Positions 43,485 to 53,445 of a DNA stretch of 64,000 nucleotides are shown one piece after another. Numbering within the stretch: position 1 is the first letter of the stretch; every line of letters starts with the position of its first letter. This DNA comes from Flavobacteriaceae bacterium (GTDB lineage: Bacteria > Bacteroidota > Bacteroidia > Flavobacteriales > Flavobacteriaceae). Below the pieces are notes generated by a model that searched no databases, had not been told where the DNA came from, and was given only the letters and a program-made list of their open reading frames with translations. The DNA is taken from positions 268,295 to 332,294 of the forward strand of contig JANQNQ010000002.1 in NCBI GenBank assembly GCA_028279515.1, in the 5' to 3' direction. The position numbers and the translations under genes are program-made.

Positions 43485-45950
43485 TTGAAAGAGTTACGAT
43501 ACCTACTTGTTGTTGCATTTGGCCTGATCACCAATTTCATGATCGCTCAAACTGCTACCGTTCGCGGAGTTATTTTGGATGAGAACAACAGCCCGATCGA
43601 AGGAGTTAATATCGTGTACAATGCCGAAGGTACACAGTCTAACAGTAATGGGTTCTATGAACTCACTGTAGACGCAGACAAACAAGTGACCGTCGTGTTT
43701 TCGCATTTATCGCATAAAAACGTCACCGTAACCCTGACACTTTCAAACGGAGAAGATTTTGAATTCAATCCTGTGATGAACACGCAAGTGGATCAAATTG
43801 GTGAAGTAGTGATCTCGACCAACAGGCGCAAACGCATTGAGGGTATTACCACAATCTCACCGAAAACCATCCGACTAATTCCCGGTGCCAATGCAGGTGT
43901 CGAAAACTTGTTGAAGTCTCTACCTGGTGTTAGTTCAAACAACGAACTGAGTACGCAATATTCGGTACGTGGCGGAAACTACGACGAAAACCTCGTATAT
44001 GTAAACGAAATAGAAGTATACCGTCCGTTCTTGATTCGTTCGGGACAGCAAGAAGGACTCAGCTTTGTGAATACCGACCTCGTTCAAAATGTGGATTTCT
44101 CGGCAGGAGGATTTCAAGCGAAATACGGAGACAAGCTTTCATCTGTTTTAGATATTACCTATAAGCGACCCGTTGGTTTTGGTGCTAGTATTGACGCTAG
44201 TCTTTTGGGCGCCAGTGCTTCTATTGAAGGTGTCTCTGCAAACGGAAAGCTTTCGGGCATCGCCGGTGTGCGTTACAGGGATAACAGTCTTTTGGTGAAC
44301 AGCAAAGAAACTGAGACCAACTTTAGGCCGACATTTATCGACGCCCAAACGTTTTTCACCTATAAATTCTCAAGCAAGTTTCACTTAGACTTCTTGGGTA
44401 ACATTTCACTCAACAAATACGATTACGTGCCGTTGACCAGGCAAACCAACTTCGGGACCCTACAAGACCCGATTGCTCTTTTGGTAGCTTACCAAGGACG
44501 TGAGATCGATGAATACCACACCTATTTTGGTGCTTTGAAGGCCAATTACTTTGTCAACGACAACTTGACGCTAAAGTTCATTGGATCTACCTATCATACC
44601 ACAGAACAAGAACATTTCGATATTCTTGCCCAGTATCGTTTAGGAGAAGTGAACAGCAATATTGGAGATGAAGATTTTGGAGAAGTTGACTTTTCAGAGG
44701 GAATTGGTTCACAACTCACCCATGCACGAAACGATTTGGACGCATTGATCATCAACGCAGAACATCGCGGAACTTATGAAAAGGAAGACGTACAGATCGA
44801 TTGGGGCATCAAGTATACAAGAGAAGACATCAGAGACCGCATTGTCGAATGGGAAGTGATCGATTCGGCTGGTTTTTCAATACGACCTCCGGGCAACGAA
44901 TTCATCAATGACCAACCCTACTCACCTTTTGAAGGACCGCTGGAAGCATTTCAATCTGTACGAGCAACCAATAAAGTGGTGATAGACCGTATTTCTGGTT
45001 ACGCGCAATGGAGCAAACGTTCATTTTGGGGTGAACACGAGATATGGATGAACGCTGGTGTACGAGCTCACAACTGGAGTGTTAGCGGCGAAGATATCGA
45101 AAGCACAACACAGACCGTTTTTAGTCCGAGAGCGCAATTCTCGATCAAACCTGATTGGGAAAAAGATATGGTCTTTAGACTTTCGGGCGGACTCTATCAT
45201 CAGCCTCCTTTCTACCGAGAACTTCGGGATTCGATGGGAGTGGTACAACCCAATGTAAAAGCACAACAGTCCATTCATGTAGTTTTAGCGAATGATTACA
45301 GCTTTAAATTATGGAATCGTCCGTTTAAGTTGACAACCGAAGCCTACTATAAGAAGCTGACAGATGTCAATCCATACACACTTGAAAATGTTCGTATACG
45401 TTACCGTGCACGTAACAATGCGGAAGCATATGCTTACGGATTAGACCTAAGACTCAACGGCGAGTTTGTACCAGGCACCGAATCATGGGTAAGTTTTGGG
45501 TATTTAAAGACTGAAGAAAATATTGACAACAGGGGCTATATTGCACGACCTACAGACCAACGTCTAAAGTTTGCCGTGCTCTGGCAAGACTACGTACCCC
45601 GTATCCCAAACTTAAAAATGTACCTCAACATGGTATACAACACAGGACTTCCTGGAGGAAGCCCAAGTTATGCAGATCCGTACTTGTTTCAACGTAGGTT
45701 ACCAGATTATAAAAGAGCCGACCTAGGAATCTTGTACGTTTTAGCCGATCAAAAGCGTCAACATCCAAAAGGACACTGGTTGCATAAATTCAAAGAATTG
45801 AACCTTGGCGTAGAGATCTTTAATATCTTTGATGTACAGAACTCGATCACCAACACATGGGTGCGTGATGTATATACGAAAAGACAATTCGGAATTCCGA
45901 ATTTCATGACAGGCAGAGTATTCAACGTAAAACTAGGAATGCGTTTTTAA
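43485..45950 (+). CDS. TonB-dependent outer-membrane receptor
   Basis: An 821-residue protein with a TTG start (signal peptide MKELRYLLVVAFGLITNFMIAQ); no ATG gives a comparable signal. A CarboxypepD_reg-like domain covers about 25-105, then a plug with RLIPGANAGVENLLKSLPGV and YSVRGGNYDENLVYVNEIEV, then the barrel ending in VFNVKLGMRF with a terminal aromatic. It has no SusD partner. It sits between an M23 peptidase and a small secreted protein. Confidence 0.92.
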   Translation: MKELRYLLVVAFGLITNFMIAQTATVRGVILDENNSPIEGVNIVYNAEGTQSNSNGFYELTVDADKQVTVVFSHLSHKNVTVTLTLSNGEDFEFNPVMNTQVDQIGEVVISTNRRKRIEGITTISPKTIRLIPGANAGVENLLKSLPGVSSNNELSTQYSVRGGNYDENLVYVNEIEVYRPFLIRSGQQEGLSFVNTDLVQNVDFSAGGFQAKYGDKLSSVLDITYKRPVGFGASIDASLLGASASIEGVSANGKLSGIAGVRYRDNSLLVNSKETETNFRPTFIDAQTFFTYKFSSKFHLDFLGNISLNKYDYVPLTRQTNFGTLQDPIALLVAYQGREIDEYHTYFGALKANYFVNDNLTLKFIGSTYHTTEQEHFDILAQYRLGEVNSNIGDEDFGEVDFSEGIGSQLTHARNDLDALIINAEHRGTYEKEDVQIDWGIKYTREDIRDRIVEWEVIDSAGFSIRPPGNEFINDQPYSPFEGPLEAFQSVRATNKVVIDRISGYAQWSKRSFWGEHEIWMNAGVRAHNWSVSGEDIESTTQTVFSPRAQFSIKPDWEKDMVFRLSGGLYHQPPFYRELRDSMGVVQPNVKAQQSIHVVLANDYSFKLWNRPFKLTTEAYYKKLTDVNPYTLENVRIRYRARNNAEAYAYGLDLRLNGEFVPGTESWVSFGYLKTEENIDNRGYIARPTDQRLKFAVLWQDYVPRIPNLKMYLNMVYNTGLPGGSPSYADPYLFQRRLPDYKRADLGILYVLADQKRQHPKGHWLHKFKELNLGVEIFNIFDVQNSITNTWVRDVYTKRQFGIPNFMTGRVFNVKLGMRF

Positions 45951-45951
45951 A

Positions 45952-46602
45952 ATGAAGAGAGGAGTAAGCATTGCGATCATTTTTCTTTTGACCATACTTT
46001 CGGTACACGGTCAAAAAGATATTTACGAAAGCAAGAAGTTCGATGAGTTAAGCCAAAATCATGAGGTATTGGCAATCATTCCTTTTTTGACCACCCTAGA
46101 CCTTGAAGAAACCCTTTCTGCCGAGAAGCTCGACGATCTTGAGAAAAAAGAGGCGTATACCGTTCAAAGTGCGTTAGAGACCTATTTCTTGAAAAGAAAG
46201 AGAAAGAAAAAGTTCTCTGTCGAGTTTCAGGATATTTCCGAAACCAATGCGCTTTTGACCAAAAACAACATCGGTCTTAACAATTTAGACACCTATACAC
46301 CTAAAGAACTGTCAAAGATTCTTGGCGTTGACGGAATTATCAGTGGTACACTCGTACTTAATACGCTCATCTCAGAAGACGTCGATGAATCTTTTAGTTT
46401 TATTTCTTTTTTAAGAGGAAAGACAGACTTTGGCAGAATAAGTATCAAAATCAGTGACGGACAAACTGGAAAGTTACTTTGGAAATACTCCAGAACCATC
46501 AATCGAAAGTCAGGCCGAAACACCTACGCTATCGTAGAAGCTATGATGAGAAAAGCGTCGAGAAAGTTTCCGTACGACCGAGAAAAAAGGAGAAAAAAGT
46601 AA
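45952..46602 (+). CDS. Secreted protein of unknown function (possible CsgG/GNA1162-like fold)
   Basis: A 216-residue protein with a signal peptide (to about residue 20, ...VHGQ). The mature part has the order of a TolB-N/CsgG-like alpha-beta fold: AIIPFLTT, a helix, GVDGIISGTLVLNT, then GRISIKISDGQTGKLLWKYSR. It starts 1 bp after the TonB receptor's stop, so the two are surely cotranscribed. The assignment is only by pattern, and the function is unknown. Confidence 0.65.
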   Translation: MKRGVSIAIIFLLTILSVHGQKDIYESKKFDELSQNHEVLAIIPFLTTLDLEETLSAEKLDDLEKKEAYTVQSALETYFLKRKRKKKFSVEFQDISETNALLTKNNIGLNNLDTYTPKELSKILGVDGIISGTLVLNTLISEDVDESFSFISFLRGKTDFGRISIKISDGQTGKLLWKYSRTINRKSGRNTYAIVEAMMRKASRKFPYDREKRRKK

Positions 46603-46603
46603 G

Positions 46604-47749
46604 TTAGCTGTTCGCGAAATCGCTCAACACCTTCACCACGTAATCTACCTCTTCTTTAGTATTGTACTTACAAAATGAAAAACGAACAGACGGTTTGTTC
46701 AAGTCTTCTTCATCTAGGATCTGGCTCAAAACATGTGAGGCTTTTACACTACCCGACTGACAAGCACTTCCTTTAGAGCATGCAATTCCGTTAAGGTCTA
46801 GTTGAAAGAGCAGCATCTGTGCCTTCGATTCTGTAAACGGAAGGCAAACATTCACTAGCGTGTAGGTGCTCTTGGTATATTCTGCGCAGTTTCCGTTAAA
46901 CTTGGCTTCAGGCATAGCTTCCGACAATTGCTGAACAAAATAATCCTTCAGGTCTTGCACATAAGCACGTTCAGAATCTAGATTGTCATAAGCCAGCTTA
47001 AACGCTTCCTCTAAACCAGCAATATTGTGAACACCTTCGGTTCCGGCGCGATACCCTCGCTCCTGCTCACCTCCAAAGATCAACGGGCGAAGTCCGCTGT
47101 CTTTTCGTATGTAAGCAAAACCGATTCCTTTAGGCCCATGAAACTTATGTGCCGCAGCGGCCATAAAATCAACAGGCGTTTTTTGAACATCCATTTCAAA
47201 ATGCCCAAGCGATTGCACCGTATCAGAGTGAAACAACGCGTTGTTATCATGACAAAGTTGTCCGACACGATCGATATCTAAGATATTTCCGATCTCATTG
47301 TTCACATGCATCAGGCTTACCAATTTTTTACTATCGTCGGCCTTCAATAAGGATTCTAAATGATCATAATCAGGAGTCCCACAATGCTGAAGATCAACAA
47401 AATGAAGATTGATATCATATTCGCTTTTCAACTCAGAAACGGTATGAAGTACAGCATGATGCTCAATAGAAGAGGTAATGATAGTGCGCACACCAAGATC
47501 TCTAACAGCTCCTCGAAGCGCCATATTATCGGCTTCTGTTCCTCCAGAGGTAAAGATAATTTCCTGCGGAGAAGCGTTCAAATAACCGGCTATGGTTTTA
47601 CGTGCTTGTTCGATAAGCGTTTTAGACGAACGACCAAAACTATGAGTAGACGAAGGATTACCGAAGTTCTCTGTTAAAACTTCGTGCATCTTATCTACCA
47701 CTTCTTTTCGCACTTGAGTAGTTGCAGCGCTATCAAAATATACCTTCAT
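46604..47749 (-). CDS. Cysteine desulfurase
   Basis: A 381-residue PLP-dependent enzyme of the NifS/IscS type. The PLP lysine is Lys202 (AAHKFHGPKG) and the catalytic cysteine is Cys330 in SACQSGS. It supplies persulfide sulfur for Fe-S clusters and thiolated cofactors. No iscU or suf gene is adjacent, so its acceptor is not indicated. It converges on the preceding gene, leaving only 1 bp between the two stops. Confidence 0.93.
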   Translation of the reverse strand: MKVYFDSAATTQVRKEVVDKMHEVLTENFGNPSSTHSFGRSSKTLIEQARKTIAGYLNASPQEIIFTSGGTEADNMALRGAVRDLGVRTIITSSIEHHAVLHTVSELKSEYDINLHFVDLQHCGTPDYDHLESLLKADDSKKLVSLMHVNNEIGNILDIDRVGQLCHDNNALFHSDTVQSLGHFEMDVQKTPVDFMAAAAHKFHGPKGIGFAYIRKDSGLRPLIFGGEQERGYRAGTEGVHNIAGLEEAFKLAYDNLDSERAYVQDLKDYFVQQLSEAMPEAKFNGNCAEYTKSTYTLVNVCLPFTESKAQMLLFQLDLNGIACSKGSACQSGSVKASHVLSQILDEEDLNKPSVRFSFCKYNTKEEVDYVVKVLSDFANS

Positions 47750-47825
47750 TTTCTATATTTTAAGGTGCTAAAATAGGTCAAATAAAATTATTTACCATAT
47801 ACTTCGTTATAAACCAACATTGGTT

Positions 47826-47833
47826 TATTTTTG
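47826..47833 (+). promoter_or_regulatory. -7 promoter element of the TSP3-repeat lipoprotein gene
   Basis: TATTTTTG, an exact TAnnTTTG match 35 bp before the ATG. A TTCG at 47803-47806 is a weak -33 candidate with a 19-bp spacer. Confidence 0.55.
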
Positions 47834-47868
47834 TTCACATATAATCTACAAAACCTATAGAGAGAGCC

Positions 47869-48753
47869 ATGAAAAACGTACTATACCTGATTATTTTCGC
47901 TTTTTTGTTTAGCTGTGATGATGGAGACATTATTGGGGCAAGTTTAGATTTTGACACGGCTACTGCAACCCAATGTGGCGAATACGTTTTTTATACGTTT
48001 AACGACAACAGAACCGAAGCACTTTTTATCGAAATCAATAGCACTGTAGACTTGACTCGAAGAGTCGGAGAATTTGATTATCCGAGTGCCACTGTTAATC
48101 GTTTAGTATTTGATGGGGATGCTACGAACTTTTTCTGCAACGATGTACAACCCACAGAACCACAGGTAGTGCAAACTTGGGAAGGAAGTTATAGCAACCT
48201 AAGTATCAACACTACCCTAGAAGAAACAGATGCAGACGGTATTCCGGCGGAAGATGAAGGTCAGGATCCAGACGGAGATGGTGACTTCAGCGATTCTCTC
48301 GATACAGATGGCGACGGCTTATACAATTACATTGATGCTGATGATGATGGTGACAATGTGTTGACATCTCTAGAGGATGCTAATGAAGACGGTGACAACA
48401 ATCCTTTTACCAATCCTACAGATACTGATGGTGATGGCACCCCTAATTATTTAGACGACGATGATGATAACGATGGTATTTTGACCAGAAACGAAGATAT
48501 CGATGGAGACCTAAATCCTGCCAATGATTTCGAAACGGGTAATACGGTAGCCAACTATTTAGATGATTCTGTAATGCTGGAAAACGTTGTCACTGAAAAT
48601 CGTGCCCATCCATATACACAAAGTTATACTAACGAGATACAGATCTTCACGTTGATTTTAAGTTTTGAAGGAGGCACAACCACCTTTGACTCGACCTATG
48701 ACTTCGGAACGCTCAATTTCACTGATAGCGTTACCAACGGTCTAGAAGACTAA
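47869..48753 (+). CDS. Lipoprotein with thrombospondin type-3-like calcium repeats
   Basis: A 294-residue lipoprotein (lipobox FSC, Cys16). Residues about 120-230 hold D-x-D-x-D-G repeats (DPDGDGDF, DTDGDGLYNYIDADDDGD, DTDGDGTPNYLDDDDDND) typical of TSP3 calcium-binding segments. Flanking domains are beta-rich and unassigned. Its last 4 bases overlap the convergent Smr gene. It is probably surface-exposed. Confidence 0.8.
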   Translation: MKNVLYLIIFAFLFSCDDGDIIGASLDFDTATATQCGEYVFYTFNDNRTEALFIEINSTVDLTRRVGEFDYPSATVNRLVFDGDATNFFCNDVQPTEPQVVQTWEGSYSNLSINTTLEETDADGIPAEDEGQDPDGDGDFSDSLDTDGDGLYNYIDADDDGDNVLTSLEDANEDGDNNPFTNPTDTDGDGTPNYLDDDDDNDGILTRNEDIDGDLNPANDFETGNTVANYLDDSVMLENVVTENRAHPYTQSYTNEIQIFTLILSFEGGTTTFDSTYDFGTLNFTDSVTNGLED

Positions 48754-49295
48754 TAATTTTGAAGAATGTATACTTCGGTGGCACCGAGGCCATACTTTTG
48801 GTAATCGGCGTCATAGTGTTTGACGTTTTCATAACGTCCAAAGAGGTATTGTAACTCTAGTTTGAGTACACCTTCTCCAACTCCGTGAATAAAGACCACT
48901 TTTTGAATGCGCTTTCGTATTGCGAATTCTAATTGTCGCTTTGCCGTGTCTAGCTGTAAAGTGAGCATGTCGTGATTGGACATTCCTTTGTATGAAGGTG
49001 TAAGTTGGTGAATGTGTAAATCGACCTCCATAGCCGGCGCATTTCTTTCTTTAGGTTTTACACGGATAGACTTTTTCTTTTTTGTTTCCTTCTCTTGCAA
49101 TGCCGAAAACACCTCACTATTACTAACAGAAAACGCGTCTCCTGCCCTTTTAATCACCTCTGAGGCATCGTAGGTCAATTCAAACCCATCTTCGCTCTCT
49201 ATGGTCAAAAGTGTGCCTTCGATCTTAACAACTTTTCCAGTCATTTGATCGTCTACTACCTCTACGCTATCTCCAATTGCAAAATCTTCACGCAT
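48750..49295 (-). CDS. DUF2027/Smr domain-containing protein
   Basis: A 181-residue protein started at the ATG giving MREDFAIGDSVEVVDD. A small N-terminal beta domain (DUF2027-like) is followed by a C-terminal Smr domain: VDLHIHQL, then KVVFIHGVGEGVLK. Smr domains are nucleases or nucleic-acid-binding modules found at the end of MutS2. The HGVGEG motif is intact. It overlaps the upstream membrane-protein gene by 8 bp (ATGCGTGA). Confidence 0.85.
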   Translation of the reverse strand: MREDFAIGDSVEVVDDQMTGKVVKIEGTLLTIESEDGFELTYDASEVIKRAGDAFSVSNSEVFSALQEKETKKKKSIRVKPKERNAPAMEVDLHIHQLTPSYKGMSNHDMLTLQLDTAKRQLEFAIRKRIQKVVFIHGVGEGVLKLELQYLFGRYENVKHYDADYQKYGLGATEVYILQNY

Positions 49296-49536
49296 CTTCT
49301 TCCTCTTTTTCCTTTTTATCAAAAGGAATTTCTTCAAAATCCCCTTCTTTATAAAGTTTTCTGTCGCTGTTCACAAAATTTCTCGATACTCCGTACAGAC
49401 CAAGCATCAGCATGACGAAACCAACAATCTGAAGATATGGGTTCTTACCAGTGCCAAAACTTTGTTCATAGATCACTAACCCCGCACCAATCAGAATATT
49501 AGCGATAAAAAACACTTTCACATACGAGTTTCTCAT
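49288..49536 (-). CDS. Small membrane protein, hypothetical
   Basis: An 82-residue protein started at the ATG giving MRNSYVKVFFIANILIG; longer frames extend into the divergent gene. It has two membrane helices (about 8-24 and 37-54) and a charged C-terminal tail rich in Lys and Glu. It is translationally coupled to the Smr-domain gene. I do not recognise the family. Confidence 0.65.
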   Translation of the reverse strand: MRNSYVKVFFIANILIGAGLVIYEQSFGTGKNPYLQIVGFVMLMLGLYGVSRNFVNSDRKLYKEGDFEEIPFDKKEKEEEDA

Positions 49537-49562
49537 TTTCACAACAATTTGAATAAACATTG

Positions 49563-49570
49563 CAAAAATA
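49563..49570 (-). promoter_or_regulatory. -7 promoter element of the small membrane protein/Smr operon
   Basis: On the minus strand this reads TATTTTTG, an exact TAnnTTTG match 26 bp before the ATG at 49536. Confidence 0.55.
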
Positions 49571-49615
49571 ATAGTATTTTTATCTACCCCCTTTTCCAAA
49601 CTTAACGAAACCATT

Positions 49616-51349
49616 ATGAGAAAGATTTTTTCTTTAGCAATTGCAATGGGGCTGGCAAATCTCGCCATGGCTCAAATGCATGTTAGTTCAGGTTCTTATG
49701 TATATGTCACGGATCAGGTGGTGTACGTAGAAAATGATGTGGATCTGCAATCCAACGGTATTGTATACCTTAGGGATGAAGCGCAGTTGGTTCAAGGACA
49801 CAGCGGCGCTACAGGAAACACGGGTACAGGATATGTTTCCTTGAATCAAGAAGGAACGACCAATGTTTTCCACTACAATTTTTGGGCAGCTCCGGTTGGC
49901 ACCAACGGAGTTTCTTCTTCAGCCAATAACGATTACACCATTTCGATGTTGCGAGACGATACAGGCTCGTCTGTTGGTTTTACACACTCAGTGAACGGTA
50001 CCTCGTCTCCTTTTGCCATTTCTAGATGGTGGCTCTATACCTATGACAATGGTACGCTATATGCCGATTGGGACCTGGTTTCAGAAACTGATGCAATCGC
50101 TCCTGGACTTGGTTACACCATGAAAGGTGCTGGCGGTGCTGGTAGCTGGCAAGGTTATGAATTTAGAGGAAAGCCCAATGACGGATTCATTTCTCATACC
50201 ATCAATCCAAACGAACTATTATTAATAGGAAACCCATATCCAAGTGCACTGGACGCAGATCAGTTTATTCTGGACAACGCTGCTGGTACAAATGGCACCT
50301 TGTATTTCTGGGATCAATGGGGAAACAATTCGCACTACCTAGAGGATTACGAAGGCAACTATGCGACGTATACATCTTCTGGCCTTGGTATGGGCACAGG
50401 AGTTGCTGCCACTACCCCAACTACTGATGACGGAGCTGGTGGTGAAGGCGATGCCAATGGAGACCCAAGAGCGCCAAGACGCTATGTACCCATCGCGCAA
50501 GGATTCTTTGTCGAAGGAAATGGTACTGGCGGAAGTGTAACTATCCAAAATTCACAACGACCCAACGGCTCTGCAGATTACAGAACTGAGTTCAAAGAAT
50601 CTATTGGTTCTGAATTCTTGCGATCTGCTTCACAAAACAGAAATTACTACCTAGGTCCAAATGTCGATTTTCCAGTATTGGTTTTCAACATCAATGTAGA
50701 TGATACCTTCAACAGAAAATTACTATTGGCCTTAAGAGATGATGCAAATGAAACTGCTGAATACGGTAAGGAAGCCAAATTATCAGACGGAGCTCTAGCC
50801 ACTGACGCTGTATGGACCATCGGAAATGAAGATTATGTGATTCAGTCAGATGCATTTTCAATCGAAAAACGAATCCCAATCCAATTCAATGCAGCACAGC
50901 AAACCGAATTCGAAGTTTCGATCGAAGCCACTGAAAACATTTCGGGTTCTTTTCCTGTTTACTTGTACGACACCTTGACGGATGAGTACTTTGACCTCGT
51001 TGGCGAAACGCAAAGTATAACGCTCAACGCGGGAACGTACGCAGATCGATACGAGATCGTTTTTGAGCAACAACATGCCTTGAGTACTGAAAACTTTACA
51101 TCAGATAGCTTCACGGTATTTCAAAACAATGACCTAGCACAACTATCTGTGCGAAATCCTGAGGCGCTTGATATCAAAAAACTATCTCTATATGACGTAG
51201 CCGGAAAGTTGATTCTTAACAAGGAAAACCTTGGCTCACAAGTAGATCATAACTTCAATACAAGCACTTTTAGTGCAGGTGTATACATTGTGAACATTAT
51301 TACAAAAGAAAATAATACCTTTACGAAGAAAATCACAATAAGCAACTAA
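49616..51349 (+). CDS. T9SS-secreted protein with type A sorting domain
   Basis: A 577-residue protein with a signal peptide (MRKIFSLAIAMGLANLAMAQ) and a C-terminal type IX sorting domain, recognisable from LSLYDVAGKLILNKENL, FSAGVYIVNIITKENNTF and the final KKITISN. The middle is beta-rich and Gly/Asn/Thr-rich. Such proteins cross the outer membrane by the Por/T9SS machinery and are attached or released. The specific function is unknown. Confidence 0.88.
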   Translation: MRKIFSLAIAMGLANLAMAQMHVSSGSYVYVTDQVVYVENDVDLQSNGIVYLRDEAQLVQGHSGATGNTGTGYVSLNQEGTTNVFHYNFWAAPVGTNGVSSSANNDYTISMLRDDTGSSVGFTHSVNGTSSPFAISRWWLYTYDNGTLYADWDLVSETDAIAPGLGYTMKGAGGAGSWQGYEFRGKPNDGFISHTINPNELLLIGNPYPSALDADQFILDNAAGTNGTLYFWDQWGNNSHYLEDYEGNYATYTSSGLGMGTGVAATTPTTDDGAGGEGDANGDPRAPRRYVPIAQGFFVEGNGTGGSVTIQNSQRPNGSADYRTEFKESIGSEFLRSASQNRNYYLGPNVDFPVLVFNINVDDTFNRKLLLALRDDANETAEYGKEAKLSDGALATDAVWTIGNEDYVIQSDAFSIEKRIPIQFNAAQQTEFEVSIEATENISGSFPVYLYDTLTDEYFDLVGETQSITLNAGTYADRYEIVFEQQHALSTENFTSDSFTVFQNNDLAQLSVRNPEALDIKKLSLYDVAGKLILNKENLGSQVDHNFNTSTFSAGVYIVNIITKENNTFTKKITISN

Positions 51350-51360
51350 TTCGTAAAACC

Positions 51361-51648
51361 ATGTTTCTAAAGATTGAAGATTACATGCTTCCATGCCTCA
51401 ACAAAAAATATTTAGGCGTAGAGTGTATGGGTTGTGGTATTCAGCGATCGGTAGCGTTACTATTTAAAGGTGAGTTCATTGCAGCCTTTAAAATGTACCC
51501 TGCCATCTACACTTTGTTAGCTTTATTTGCGTTCATCGCTTTCAATAGCTTCTTTAAGATAAAGTATGCTAACAAAATTATTATTAGTTTAGCGATCACC
51601 AATGTCGTGATTATCATTACGAGCTATATCATAAAAATATCACACTAA
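51361..51648 (+). CDS. DUF2752 domain-containing membrane protein
   Basis: A 95-residue protein with the DUF2752 signature CMGCGIQRS (residues 22-30) and two membrane helices afterwards (about 45-61 and 70-91). It follows the T9SS cargo gene by 11 bp and precedes a CCC-motif protein by 16 bp. The family is of unknown function. Confidence 0.85.
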   Translation: MFLKIEDYMLPCLNKKYLGVECMGCGIQRSVALLFKGEFIAAFKMYPAIYTLLALFAFIAFNSFFKIKYANKIIISLAITNVVIIITSYIIKISH

Positions 51649-51664
51649 TCAACTCGATCTAATT

Positions 51665-51991
51665 ATGGAACAAAAAAAATTACCAAACGTTACTATTTCC
51701 CTCGTTCTAGGGATCATTTCTTTTATTGCATGTTGTTGTAGTATGGGGATAGGTGGTATCCTTTTATCAGGAATTGCTTTCTATCTGACTAAGAAAGATG
51801 AAAAGCTATACGCTGAAAATCCTGACCAATATGACAACCACAGCCAATTGAAGACTGCAAAGATCATTGCCATCATTGGTTTGGTTTTAGGAGTTATCAC
51901 ATTGATCTGGACTATCGTTCGCATCGTTATGATGGGTGGATGGGATGCATACATGGAAGAAGTACAAAGAGCCATGGAACAATTTCAATAG
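51665..51991 (+). CDS. CCC-motif membrane protein
   Basis: A 108-residue protein with two membrane helices. The first carries the tri-cysteine motif ACCCSMGIGG (residues 22-31), and the second is KIIAIIGLVLGVITLIW. CCC-motif membrane proteins are common in Bacteroidota and often lie beside DUF2752 genes, as here. The function is unknown to me; a shared cysteine-based or lipid role is speculation. Confidence 0.8.
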   Translation: MEQKKLPNVTISLVLGIISFIACCCSMGIGGILLSGIAFYLTKKDEKLYAENPDQYDNHSQLKTAKIIAIIGLVLGVITLIWTIVRIVMMGGWDAYMEEVQRAMEQFQ

Positions 51992-52011
51992 GAAATCGTA
52001 AAACACCATAA

Positions 52012-52040
52012 AAAAAGGCCGCTCAACGAGCGGCCTTTTT
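52012..52040. terminator. Bidirectional rho-independent terminator
   Basis: A 13-bp stem AAAAAGGCCGCTC / GAGCGGCCTTTTT with an AAC loop. It lies between the CCC-motif gene (+) and rocD (-). Confidence 0.93.
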
Positions 52041-52059
52041 ATTTTTATAGAAAGCGTGA

Positions 52060-53304
52060 TTAACGCTCAAATTCTTTAAGTGTGTTTGTGATGATTGCAA
52101 CACAATCCAATAGTTGCTCTCTGTTCATTACCAATGGCGGTGCAAAACGAATGATGTTACCGTGTGTCGGTTTTGCCAATAATCCGTTCTCCTTTAATGC
52201 CATACAGATGTCCCAAGCAGTGCTGCTATCTTCGGTATCATTGATCACGATAGCGTTAAGCAATCCTTTTCCTCTAACCAAAGTAACAATGTTGCTATTT
52301 TGAATATACGCATCCATCTCACTTCTAAACAATGCTCCCAGAGCATCTGCATTCTCAGCAAGCTTTTCGTCTCTGACAACGTCGAGTGCTGCCATGGCTA
52401 CTGCTGCTGCCACAGGATTTCCTCCAAACGTACTACCATGCTGTCCCGGCTTGATCACATTCATAATCGAATCATTTGCCAATACGGCAGATACGGGATA
52501 CGCTCCGCCACTCAATGCCTTACCTAAGATCAAGATGTCTGGCTTCACATTTTCATGGTCAACTGCTAATAACTTTCCAGTTCTGGCGATTCCCGTTTGT
52601 ACTTCGTCTGCAATGAACAATACATTATGCTTTTCGCACAACTCTTTTGCCTTGGTCAAGTATCCTTCAGAAGGAACATATACTCCAGCCTCTCCTTGGA
52701 TAGGTTCTACCAAGAATCCGGCTACGTTATCGTGTTCTGAAAGTGCTTGCTCTAATGCATTCACATCGTCATAAGCGATCTTAACAAACCCAGGTGTATA
52801 AGGACCGAAGTTCTTGCGCGCATCTTGATCATTCGAAAAAGAGATGATGGTTGTGGTTCTTCCGTGGAAGTTGTTCTCACAAACAATGATCTTGGCTTCG
52901 TGCTCAGCAACACCTTTCTTCTCATAGGCCCATTTTCTAGCCAATTTGATAGCGGTCTCAACGGCCTCAGCTCCTGTATTCATAGGAAGCAGCTTATCGA
53001 AACCAAAATATTCGCTAGCATATTTTTCATAACGCCCCAACATGTCATTGTAAAATGCTCTCGATGTAAGGGTGAGTGTTTGGGCTTGTTGTGTCATAGC
53101 CCCAACGATCTTCGGATGACAATGTCCTTGATTCACGGCAGAGTATGCCGATAGAAAATCGTAGTATTTTTTTCCTTCTGCATCCCACACATGCACCCCT
53201 TCTCCTCTGCTCAAAACCACAGGTAGTGGATGGTAATTGTGTGCTCCGTACTTGTCCTCTAATGCGATCGCATCTTGCGATGTCAATTGATCTAAAACTG
53301 CCAT
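52060..53304 (-). CDS. rocD: Ornithine aminotransferase
   Basis: A 414-residue class III PLP aminotransferase. The motifs NTGAEA (109-114), DEVQTG (233-238) and GKALSGG with PLP-Lys262 agree with ornithine-delta-aminotransferase, which makes glutamate semialdehyde from ornithine. Length is normal. It is monocistronic with a terminator at its 3' end. Confidence 0.94.
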   Translation of the reverse strand: MAVLDQLTSQDAIALEDKYGAHNYHPLPVVLSRGEGVHVWDAEGKKYYDFLSAYSAVNQGHCHPKIVGAMTQQAQTLTLTSRAFYNDMLGRYEKYASEYFGFDKLLPMNTGAEAVETAIKLARKWAYEKKGVAEHEAKIIVCENNFHGRTTTIISFSNDQDARKNFGPYTPGFVKIAYDDVNALEQALSEHDNVAGFLVEPIQGEAGVYVPSEGYLTKAKELCEKHNVLFIADEVQTGIARTGKLLAVDHENVKPDILILGKALSGGAYPVSAVLANDSIMNVIKPGQHGSTFGGNPVAAAVAMAALDVVRDEKLAENADALGALFRSEMDAYIQNSNIVTLVRGKGLLNAIVINDTEDSSTAWDICMALKENGLLAKPTHGNIIRFAPPLVMNREQLLDCVAIITNTLKEFER

Positions 53305-53445
53305 TGTAAAATTGATTTTAAAGTAAACTTCAGCAATTCCTTCTTTCCCTGTTTTTTGGGCGGAGAGAAATCATCCATCGAGGTGGGTGCAAATTACTAA
53401 ATATTTGATGATTTTAAGGTACGAAGTTCAACATATTCACTCCTC

